Part shown: positions 1 through 6,807 of the stretch, in pieces
Layout: every line of letters starts with the position of its first letter
Numbering within the stretch: the stretch's first letter is position 1
NCBI RefSeq assembly: GCF_022179285.1
Contig: NZ_BPQO01000039.1
Location: 1-50,725, forward strand
Source: Methylobacterium hispanicum
GTDB lineage: Bacteria > Pseudomonadota > Alphaproteobacteria > Rhizobiales > Beijerinckiaceae
Direction: 5' to 3'
DNA: 50,725 bases
Program-made: the position numbers and the translations under genes
Notes under the pieces: generated by a model
Databases searched by the model: none
What the model was told of the DNA's origin: nothing
The model's input: the letters and a program-made list of their open reading frames with translations, nothing else

Positions 1-108
1 CGATGCCGGTCCGTCCACATCTGCTCTCTCCTCCGTCCTGCCAGACGGATCGTGTATTGGTGACACGAGACAGATGGGGACGGCCGGCGGAGGACCTCAA
101 ACAGGCTC

Positions 109-2379
109 TCAGGCGGCGGAGAGGCGCAGCTCCATCGGCTCCGCGACCGGCTCCGTTACCGGCTCGGCGCGGCGCGCGGGACGGTCCTGGGCCACCAGCA
201 CCTGCCCGGCGCCCGCATCCTCGGCGAGGCCGAACAGGTCGCCGAGTTCGGGATCGTCCGCCGAGGCGTTCGAGGCGAGGATCACGCTGTCCATCTGGGG
301 GGCGAGCTGCGCCAGCAGCGCCAGGACCTCCGGCACGAGGCGCAGGCGGAAGACCACCCAGTCGTAGGCCTCCGCCGTGGCATCCACGGTCGCGGCCAGG
401 ACGTCGGGCTCGTCCAGCAGCACCTGCGTGTCCACGGACCCGGTCGCGATCCGCTGCAGGCCGCCCGCGGCCTGGATCACATCCTGGAAGGCGGCCTCGC
501 CGGCGACGAGGTCGGTGAGGCCGGGTTCGTCCGCCTCCTCCTCCGGGCCGTTCAGGTCGATCGCGAGCGTCGCGGCGCCCGCCGCGAGATGCCGGGCGAG
601 CGCGTCCGGCAGGTCGCCGTCCCGGCGCGGCTCGGTCTCGACCACCAGCACCGTGCGGCCCGAAGTCCGGCGCGGGCCGTCGCCCAGCCGGGCGACGAGC
701 GGAGCGAGCGCGAACCCGGCCGGTTCCGGCGCGCCGGACGGCGCGGGCATCGGCTCCGGCTCCTGCGCCGCGGCGCGGGCCGCGGGCCGGGCGGGCATGG
801 CCGGCGCCGCGTTGGCGAGGCCCCCCTCCCAGCGGCTCGGCGGCATCGCCTCGGGGAAGCTGTAGGGCTCGGTGCGCCGCCAGGACGGACCCGGTCCGCC
901 CGGCCCGCCGCCGCCCTGCGGCGCGTCGCCGTCCCAGGGGGCGTCCCCGCCCCGCGGTTCGTGGGGTCCGGGCTCGGCCAGCAGGCGGCGCCCGATCACC
1001 GCGCCGCTCGAGAGCAGGAAGGCCAGCAGCGTCGCGAAGCCGAGCGTCGGCAGCTTCTTGGGGAAGGAGGGCTGCTCCGGCCGCACCGCCCGCGAGACGA
1101 TGCGCGCGTCGGCCGGCGTCGCGCTCTCGGCGTCGCGGGCGGCGGCCTCGCGGTAGCGCGAGAGGTAGGATTCGAGCTGCTCGCGCTGCGCCTTGGCCTC
1201 GCGCTCCAGCGCGCGCAGCTCGACCTCGCTCGAATTGCCCTTCACCACCACGTCGCGCTGCCCGTCGACGGCGGCCTGCAGGCTCTCGACCCGGGAGGCG
1301 GCGATGCGGGCGTCGTTCTCGAGGGTCCTGCCGATGCGCTCGGCCGCGGCCCGGATCTGCGCGTCGAGCTCGCCGACCTGGGCGGTCAGCTCCTTGATGC
1401 GGGGATGGGCCGGCAGCAGGGTACGCGACTCGAGCGCGAGCTGCGCCCGCACGGTGATGCGGTTCTCGATCGTGCGGCGGATCAGCTCGTTGTTGGCGAC
1501 GTCCGGGATCTCGAAGGCGCGCCCGTCCTTGACCATCTCCTTGATCGACTTCACCCGGCCCGCGAGGTCGGCCTGGATGGTGCGCGCCTGCGAGAGCTGG
1601 GTCGAGAGTTCGGAGAGCTGCTGGCTGGTCAGGCGCTGCCCCGTCGAGCCGGATCCGGAGACGAGGCCGTTCTTGGCCCGGAAGGCCTCGACCTTCGCCT
1701 CGGCCTCGGTGACGCGGCGGCGGAGCGTGTCGATGTTGCCGCCGAGCCAGGTCGAGGCGTAGCGGGCGGTATCGACCTTCGCCGCCTCCAGGGAGCCGAG
1801 ATAGAGTTCGGCCACCGTGTTGGCGCCCTCGGCCGCGAGGTCCGGGTCGCGCGAGCGGAACTCGACCGTCAGGATGCGCGACTTGCCCGCCGGGTAGACC
1901 AGCAGGCGCTCGAGGAAGGCGTCGAGCACCCGCTCCTCGGCCGGGCGTTCGAGGGGGTTGCGGGCGAGACCGAGCAGCATCAGGGCCTGACGCAGGGGGC
2001 CGGGCGTGCCGGCCTCGGCGTCGAATTCCGGGTTGCCGACGAGCTTGAGCCGGCGGACCGCCTCGCGGGCGAGGTCGCGCGACATCATCACCTGCGCCTG
2101 GCTCGCCACGGCCTGCTCGTCGATCGGCGCGGCCTGATCGGCGCGTTCCTGAGCGGTGCGGGCGAAGGCGGGATCGCGGCTCTCCAGGAGCAGCTTGGCC
2201 TCCGCCGTGTAGCGCGGCGGCACGACCTGCACGAAGGCGAGGGCGGCGGCGGCGGCGGCCAGCGTCGGCAGAAGGATCCAGGCCCAGGAGCGGCGCAGCA
2301 GGCCCGGCAACTCGGCCACGCTGACGCCCTCCCCCGGGGAGCGGCCTTCGGGTGTTGCGCGCGGGCTGGAGCGGGACAT
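109..2379 (-). CDS. Wzz/GumC-like polysaccharide co-polymerase with degenerate BY-kinase-like C-terminus
   Basis: Inner-membrane protein (756 aa) predicted to control polymerisation and export of an exopolysaccharide. Seen: a membrane segment at about residues 33-53, a Wzz-type N-terminal region with PPRYTAEAKL, a long periplasmic coiled-coil region at about 200-425, a second membrane segment at about 445-465 preceded by PEQPSFPKK (typical of GNVR/Wzz proteins), a Gly/Pro-rich linker at about 467-560, and a cytoplasmic domain at about 574-732. That last domain follows the order of a BY-kinase (VLVVET.., LAIDLN, GLTDLVAGEAAFQDVI, AYDWVVF) but has no recognisable Walker A loop and no C-terminal tyrosine cluster. 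It is divergent to a Wza-like lipoprotein gene 191 bp away, which supports the role. Family assignment is firm; loss of kinase activity is inferred. Confidence 0.85.
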   Translation of the reverse strand: MSRSSPRATPEGRSPGEGVSVAELPGLLRRSWAWILLPTLAAAAAALAFVQVVPPRYTAEAKLLLESRDPAFARTAQERADQAAPIDEQAVASQAQVMMSRDLAREAVRRLKLVGNPEFDAEAGTPGPLRQALMLLGLARNPLERPAEERVLDAFLERLLVYPAGKSRILTVEFRSRDPDLAAEGANTVAELYLGSLEAAKVDTARYASTWLGGNIDTLRRRVTEAEAKVEAFRAKNGLVSGSGSTGQRLTSQQLSELSTQLSQARTIQADLAGRVKSIKEMVKDGRAFEIPDVANNELIRRTIENRITVRAQLALESRTLLPAHPRIKELTAQVGELDAQIRAAAERIGRTLENDARIAASRVESLQAAVDGQRDVVVKGNSSEVELRALEREAKAQREQLESYLSRYREAAARDAESATPADARIVSRAVRPEQPSFPKKLPTLGFATLLAFLLSSGAVIGRRLLAEPGPHEPRGGDAPWDGDAPQGGGGPGGPGPSWRRTEPYSFPEAMPPSRWEGGLANAAPAMPARPAARAAAQEPEPMPAPSGAPEPAGFALAPLVARLGDGPRRTSGRTVLVVETEPRRDGDLPDALARHLAAGAATLAIDLNGPEEEADEPGLTDLVAGEAAFQDVIQAAGGLQRIATGSVDTQVLLDEPDVLAATVDATAEAYDWVVFRLRLVPEVLALLAQLAPQMDSVILASNASADDPELGDLFGLAEDAGAGQVLVAQDRPARRAEPVTEPVAEPMELRLSAA

Positions 2380-2570
2380 GGACGGCCTTCGCGACGGTAC
2401 GGGCGGACGTGCCGCCGGGCCGCATCATGACGCCGTTAAGGTTGAGCAGCCGTTAAGCGCTGGCCGCATCGCCGTGCCGGGGACGGGCCGGGGACGGGCC
2501 GGGTCAGTCTTCATTAACCCTAACGGACTAGACACCATCCCATCTGGTATTCTCCGACGGTCATGGTGTG

Positions 2571-3143
2571 ATGAACCGGCGCGCTCTGCTCCTGGCACTT
2601 TCCGGCAGCCTCGCCCTCGGCGGCTGCCTCCGGCCCGAATTCCGCACCGCGGATCTCGACGCCACCGGCACCGGCTCGATCGGCGCCCGCTACACGCTCG
2701 CCGCGGGCGACAAGCTGCGGGTGATCGTGTTCGGGCAGGACAACCTCTCGAACATATACGCGGTCGACGGCGCCGGCCGCATCGCCATGCCGCTGATCGG
2801 CGCGGTCGGGATCGGCGGGCAGAGCACGGCCCAGGCCGCCCGCACCATCGAGGCGAAGCTCGCCTCGGGCTACGTGCGTGAGCCCCACGTCACCGTCGAG
2901 GTCGATGCCTACCGGCCCTTCTACATCCTGGGCGAGGTCACGACCTCGGGCCAGTACCCCTACGTCAACGGCATGACGGTGGAGAGCGCGGTCGCGATCG
3001 CGGCGGGCTTCGGCCCGCGGGCCGCCCGCGACTACGCCGTGCTGACCCGTGGCGGACCGGGCGGCCTCGTCAACGGCATCGTGCCGATGAGCTATCCGGT
3101 GCGCCCCGGCGACACGATCGTGATCAAGGAGCGCTTCTTCTGA
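2571..3143 (+). CDS. Wza/GumB-like polysaccharide export lipoprotein
   Basis: Outer-membrane or periplasmic export protein of 190 aa, the short Wza/GumB type that forms the export channel entrance for capsular or exopolysaccharide. The N-terminus is a lipoprotein signal ending in LGGC at about residue 18, so it is probably lipidated. The poly_export region follows (YTLAAGDKLRVIVFGQ.. to about residue 105), then an SLBB-like segment (YILGEVTTSGQYPY, about 115-185). It ends shortly after, without the long C-terminal barrel helix of E. coli Wza. GTG at 2568 directly precedes the ATG at 2571; I chose the ATG. No strong ribosome-binding site is visible. The divergent Wzz-like gene shares its promoter region. 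Confidence 0.85.
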   Translation: MNRRALLLALSGSLALGGCLRPEFRTADLDATGTGSIGARYTLAAGDKLRVIVFGQDNLSNIYAVDGAGRIAMPLIGAVGIGGQSTAQAARTIEAKLASGYVREPHVTVEVDAYRPFYILGEVTTSGQYPYVNGMTVESAVAIAAGFGPRAARDYAVLTRGGPGGLVNGIVPMSYPVRPGDTIVIKERFF

Positions 3144-3149
3144 GCCGTC

Positions 3150-3920
3150 TCAGGCGCCGCCCCACTGCATGGTGAGCCCGCCATCGACCACGAGGGTGTG
3201 GCCCGTGACGTAATCGGCCTCGTACGAGACGAGGTAGAGGATCGCCTGGGCGATGTCCTCCGGCTGGCCGGCCCGGTGCCAGGGGATCCGCTCGAGGGAT
3301 TGTTCCAGCTTGTCGGGGTTCTCGAAGCGGTCGGCGGTCATCGGCGTCTCGATGAGGCCGGGCGCGACGTTGTTCACGTTGATCCTGTCCTCGGCGAGCT
3401 CCCGCGACAGGCTGCGGCACAGCGAGCCGAGCCCGGCCTTCGACATGCCGTAGGGCGCGCTCTCGGGCGTCGGCAGGTGCTGGGCGACCGAGGAGACGAA
3501 CACCACCTTGCCGCGCCCGCCGGCCGCCCGCCGCAGGTGGATGAAGGGCCGCACGGTGAAGAGCGGCCCCATCAGGTTCACCCTGAGGATCTGTTCGAGG
3601 CGCGCGTCCTCCATGTCGGCCACGGCCATGCCGCTCATCGCCTGCCCCGCGTTGGCCACCAGGATGTCGAGCACGCCGAACCGGCTCGCGATCGTGTCGT
3701 AGGCGGCCCGCACCGCGCCCGGGTCGCCGACGTCGAGCTGAAGGGCGAGCGCCCGGCGGCCCGCGGCCTCGACGCGCGCTTGCGTCTCCCGGATGCCGTC
3801 CGCGTCCGTGTGGTAGGTGATCGCCACGTCCGCGCCCGCGCGGGCCAGGAGTTCGGCCGTGGCCCGGCCGATACCGGAATCGGCGCCCGTCACCAGGGCC
3901 CGCTTGTTCTGCAGCTTCAT
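3150..3920 (-). CDS. SDR family NAD(P)-dependent oxidoreductase
   Basis: A 256-aa classical short-chain dehydrogenase/reductase. Starting at ATG 3920 (MKLQNKRALVTG) it shows the nucleotide-binding TGADSGIG at residues 11-18, NAG at 90-92, catalytic serine at 143/144 (VSS) and the YxxxK pair Y157/K161, then the PG..T loop and a C-terminal VDGG. The order and length resemble glucose 1-dehydrogenase or 3-oxoacyl-ACP-reductase-like SDRs; the substrate cannot be read from sequence. The frame stays open upstream to 3980, but that extension is Arg/His-rich and unlike the family. Its stop lies 6 bp from the end of the convergent polysaccharide export gene. Confidence 0.85.
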   Translation of the reverse strand: MKLQNKRALVTGADSGIGRATAELLARAGADVAITYHTDADGIRETQARVEAAGRRALALQLDVGDPGAVRAAYDTIASRFGVLDILVANAGQAMSGMAVADMEDARLEQILRVNLMGPLFTVRPFIHLRRAAGGRGKVVFVSSVAQHLPTPESAPYGMSKAGLGSLCRSLSRELAEDRINVNNVAPGLIETPMTADRFENPDKLEQSLERIPWHRAGQPEDIAQAILYLVSYEADYVTGHTLVVDGGLTMQWGGA

Positions 3921-4144
3921 GCGTGTCGCCCGCTCCCCGGCGCGACGGCCCGGATCGCGGTGATGCGCCGCCGTCGGCATGGCAATCGATGCCCGCGGGC
4001 GCGGTTCCGGACCCGCGGCGGCGGCGCATCGTCCCCGTCCGGAACCGCCGCGCCGGGGCCGGCGTCTTTTGACGGGCCGGGCCGGCCTGCCTAATCAGGA
4101 CGCAAGCCGGCTCAGCAGCCCCCGCCACGGCACATGCAGCGAGA

Positions 4145-4789
4145 ATGACGACCCTGGCCCATCCGGATCCCGCGCAGGACGGCGCGCCCGAGGAGAGCGC
4201 GCCGACCACGCGCTGCCGCATCCTGGCGGTGGCCGAGCGCTCGTTCCGGGAGATCGGCTACCAGAAGACCACGGTGGCCGACATCGCCAAGACGCTGAAG
4301 ATGAGCCCGGCCAACGTCTACCGCTTCTTCGACTCGAAGAAGGCGATCAACGAGGCCGTGGTCGAGCGCGTCACCGGCGAGGTCGAGGCGCTGATCGCCC
4401 GGATCGCGGACGCGGCCGGCCTCTCCGCCGAGGCGCGGCTGCGGCAGGCGATCACGATGCTTCACCGCGATACGGTCGAGCGCTGGGCCGGCTATCCGCG
4501 CATCCACGAGATGGTCGAGGCGGCGATGGGGGAGAGCTGGGAGGTCTGCCGCCACCATGTCGACCGCATCGGCGCCGTGTTCGAGCGCATCGTGCGCGAC
4601 GGCGTCCGCAGCGGCGAGTTCGAGGCGGAGGATCCGGCGGTCGCGGCCCGCTGCGTGCAGGCCGCGATCCTGCGCCACACCCACCCGCTCATGGTGAGCC
4701 AGCTGCCGCAGGTGCCGGAACCGACCCTCGAGCAGATCGTCGCCTTCGCGCTGCGCGCCCTGCGGCCGGCGCGCCCGGCTGCGGGATGA
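4145..4789 (+). CDS. TetR/AcrR family transcriptional regulator
   Basis: A 214-aa TetR-type repressor. The N-terminal helix-turn-helix is at about residues 20-70 (TRCRILAVAERSF, IGYQKTTVADIAKTL, MSPANVYRFFDSKKAI), preceded by a roughly 18-residue disordered leader. The C-terminal ligand-binding region (about 75-205) is helical and includes a conserved-looking IHEMVEAAMGESW segment, as in the AefR-like TetR_C group. The divergent SDR gene 224 bp upstream is the obvious candidate target, but no clear operator stands out between them. The ligand is unknown. Confidence 0.85.
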   Translation: MTTLAHPDPAQDGAPEESAPTTRCRILAVAERSFREIGYQKTTVADIAKTLKMSPANVYRFFDSKKAINEAVVERVTGEVEALIARIADAAGLSAEARLRQAITMLHRDTVERWAGYPRIHEMVEAAMGESWEVCRHHVDRIGAVFERIVRDGVRSGEFEAEDPAVAARCVQAAILRHTHPLMVSQLPQVPEPTLEQIVAFALRALRPARPAAG

Positions 4790-4915
4790 GACGCGCGTCC
4801 GCTCCACGGATGCTGCGTGCTGCCTCGGTGTGAGGCTGGCGCACGCCGCAATTCCGCCCCTGCAGAGCAAGCGCCTGTGCCGAGCGGGCCCTGAGGCGGA
4901 TAGAGCGCTGGTCCC

Positions 4916-5260
4916 CTACTCCGAGGCCGGCGTGCTCGCGGTCGGCGGCGCCTCCGTGGCGCCGGGCTGCGGGCCGTCGTAGCCCTGGATCACGAGGATC
5001 TCGGCCTGCGTGCTTCCTTGGAGTGCGCGGGCCTCTTGGTAGAGGTCGGAGTTCCAGCAGGCGAGCGCCGCCTCGTAGGTCGGGAATTCCAGCACCACGT
5101 TGCGGGCTCGCGCCGTGCCGGCCACCGCCTCGAAGCCGCCGCCCCGCACGAGGAAGCGCCCTCCGAACTTGGCGAACGCCGCCCCGTTCGCCTGCGCGTA
5201 GCGCCCGTAGGCCTCCGGGTCGCTCACATCGACCCGCACGATCCAGTAGCCTCTGGCCAT
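4916..5260 (-). CDS. DUF1330 domain protein
   Basis: A 114-aa protein of the DUF1330 (dimeric alpha-beta barrel) family. It begins MARGYWIVRVDVSDPEAY, with the typical ARNVVLEFPTYEAALACWNS segment in the middle and a low-complexity Pro/Ala/Thr tail after residue 95. Its ATG (5260-5258) overlaps the pyrF stop by one base (TGATG), so it is probably translationally coupled to pyrF and in the same operon. This pyrF-DUF1330 neighbourhood is familiar from other Rhizobiales. No biochemical function is established for the family. Confidence 0.85.
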   Translation of the reverse strand: MARGYWIVRVDVSDPEAYGRYAQANGAAFAKFGGRFLVRGGGFEAVAGTARARNVVLEFPTYEAALACWNSDLYQEARALQGSTQAEILVIQGYDGPQPGATEAPPTASTPASE

Positions 5261-5958
5261 CACGCCGACTCCATCTCCTCGACGATCGCCCGCGCCACGG
5301 CCCGCGGATCGGCCGCGCCCGTGATCGGGCGGCCGACCACGACGTGGTCGATGCCGGCCCGGCGTGCCTCTCCGGGCGTCAGCACCCGCTTCTGGTCGCC
5401 GGGGTCGGACCCCGCCGGACGGATGCCGGGGGTCACGATCAGGCGGTCGGGTCCCACGATGCCGCGCACCGCCGCCGCCTCGGCAGCGCTGCAGACGATG
5501 CCGTCGATGCCGATCTCGCGGGCCTGCTCCGAGCGCCGCGCCACCATCTCGGCGACCGGCAGGGCGTATCCGGCTTCCCGCGCGTCCGCCTCGTCGTAGG
5601 ACGTCAGTACCGTGACGGCGAGGATCTTGAGGCGTCCGCCCCGGCCGCGCACCGCCGCCCGCATGGTCTGGGGATAGGCGTGCACCGTGAGGAAGCTGGC
5701 GCCGAGGTCGGCCACCGCCCGCACGCCCTCCTCCACCGTGTTGCCGATGTCGTGGAGCTTCAGGTCGAGGAACACCTTGAGGCCGCGGTCCGTCAGCGCG
5801 CGCGCGAAGGCGAGGCCGCCGCCGTACCCGAGCCGGTAGCCGATCTTGTAGAAGGTGGCCGCATCCCCGATCCGGTCCACCAGGGCGCGGGCGCCCTCCA
5901 CGTCGGCGAGGTCGAGGGCGACGATCAGGCGGTCGCGCGGGTCGGTGATCTGGCTCAT
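5260..5958 (-). CDS. pyrF: Orotidine 5'-phosphate decarboxylase
   Basis: Cytoplasmic enzyme of 232 aa that decarboxylates OMP to UMP, the last step of de novo pyrimidine synthesis. Seen: N-terminal LIVALDL strand, the catalytic D-x-K-x-x-D array at D65-K67-D70 (FLDLKLHDIGNT), the VTPGIRPAG phosphate loop at about 175-183 and the VVGRPIT phosphate-binding loop near the C-terminus. Length fits bacterial type I PyrF. It is the first gene of a two-gene unit with the overlapping DUF1330 gene. The ATG at 5958 gives the standard N-terminus. Confidence 0.97.
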   Translation of the reverse strand: MSQITDPRDRLIVALDLADVEGARALVDRIGDAATFYKIGYRLGYGGGLAFARALTDRGLKVFLDLKLHDIGNTVEEGVRAVADLGASFLTVHAYPQTMRAAVRGRGGRLKILAVTVLTSYDEADAREAGYALPVAEMVARRSEQAREIGIDGIVCSAAEAAAVRGIVGPDRLIVTPGIRPAGSDPGDQKRVLTPGEARRAGIDHVVVGRPITGAADPRAVARAIVEEMESA

Positions 5959-6004
5959 GCGGTCTCCGGTCGGGCGCGAGGGATCGGGCCGGCCTCACCG
6001 TTTG

Positions 6005-6634
6005 TCAATCGCGCGCCATCACCCGCGCGACCTCGGCACGCAGGACGGGAAGCAGTTCGGCCTCGAACCAGGGCTCGCGCTTCAGCCAGCCGTTGTTGCG
6101 CCAGGAGGGGTGCGGCAGTGGCAGCACGCGGGGCCTGCCCGGCCGGCCGAGGATCGCGCGCCAGCCGCGCACCGTGGCGGTGAGCCCACCCGGCATCCTG
6201 CCCAGGTGCCACCCTTGCGCGTACTGGCCGATCACCAGGATCAGCTCGAGGTCCGGCAGGCCCTCGAAGAGCTCGGCTCGCCAGCGCTCCGCGCATTCCC
6301 GCCGCGGCGGCCGGTCGCCACCCTTGGCGTCGAGGCCGGGGAAGCACGAGCCCATCGGCACGATGGCAACGCGGGCGGCGTCGTAGAAGGCCGCCTCGTC
6401 GAGGCCGAGCCAGGCGCGCAGCCGCACGCCGGAGGGGTCCGTGAAGGGCTTGCCGGTGCGGTTCGCTCGCGTGCCCGGCGCCTGGCTGGCGATGCAGAGC
6501 CGGGCGGTGCCCGAGCCCTGCACGATCGGCCGGGGCTCCTGGGGCAGGGGCGGCCCGTAGAGCGGGGCGTCGCGGCAGATCCGGCAGGCGCGCAGGCGCG
6601 TGGCGGTCGTCGCGAAGGTGTCGGGGGTGGTCAT
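6005..6634 (-). CDS. Uracil-DNA glycosylase family protein (Fe-S type, hybrid family 4/5 motifs)
   Basis: A 209-aa DNA-repair glycosylase of the UDG superfamily. Starting at ATG 6634 (MTTPDTF), cysteines at 17, 20, 97 and 114 have the CxxC .. C-x16-C spacing of the 4Fe-4S family 4/5 UDGs. Motif 1 is SQAPGTRANRTGKPFTDPSG (residues 50-69): the NRTG half resembles family 5, while the APG start resembles family 4 with Gln where family 4 carries Glu. Motif 2 is HPSWRN near the C-terminus. The substrate (uracil, hypoxanthine or other) cannot be assigned. The gene sits 46 bp upstream of pyrF on the same strand. Confidence 0.85.
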   Translation of the reverse strand: MTTPDTFATTATRLRACRICRDAPLYGPPLPQEPRPIVQGSGTARLCIASQAPGTRANRTGKPFTDPSGVRLRAWLGLDEAAFYDAARVAIVPMGSCFPGLDAKGGDRPPRRECAERWRAELFEGLPDLELILVIGQYAQGWHLGRMPGGLTATVRGWRAILGRPGRPRVLPLPHPSWRNNGWLKREPWFEAELLPVLRAEVARVMARD

Positions 6635-6690
6635 CCATCCGGCAGATGGGGGCTGCCACGATGAACGGCCAGGGCGCCGGGACGGACACG

Positions 6691-6719
6691 AAAAAACGGC
6701 GCGGGGTGAGCCGCGCCGT
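6691..6719 (-). terminator. Rho-independent terminator of the iorAB-like operon
   Basis: Perfect 9-bp stem, ACGGCGCGG (6696-6704) and CCGCGCCGT (6711-6719), with a 6-nt loop. On the minus strand the stem is followed by six T residues (complement of 6696-6691). It lies 89 bp past the stop of the molybdopterin subunit gene. Confidence 0.85.
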
Positions 6720-6733
6720 GAAGGGGTCTTGCT

Positions 6734-6780
6734 GGGGTCTAGAAAGCCTTGGGGTGCTTTCGAGAACGGGCTTAGACCCC
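6734..6780. repeat. Nested inverted repeat preceding the terminator
   Basis: Outer arms GGGGTCTA (6734-6741) and TAGACCCC (6773-6780) enclose inner arms GAAAGC (6742-6747) and GCTTTC (6756-6761). A transcript from the minus strand would fold this element just before the terminator at 6719-6691. There is no T-tract of its own; it may protect the mRNA 3' end. Confidence 0.5.
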
Positions 6781-6807
6781 GTGACCGCCGCCGCGATGTG
6801 CGGCGAA

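Noticed and set aside
589..2430. Long open frame on the plus strand opposite the Wzz-like gene
   Set aside because: It is the antisense shadow of a clear gene; its product is Arg/Gly/Asp-rich with no family pattern, as expected from GC-rich reverse frames.
3984..4008. Possible stress promoter upstream of the SDR gene
   Set aside because: GGAAC is present but the -10 reads GATT instead of CGTT; too weak to claim.
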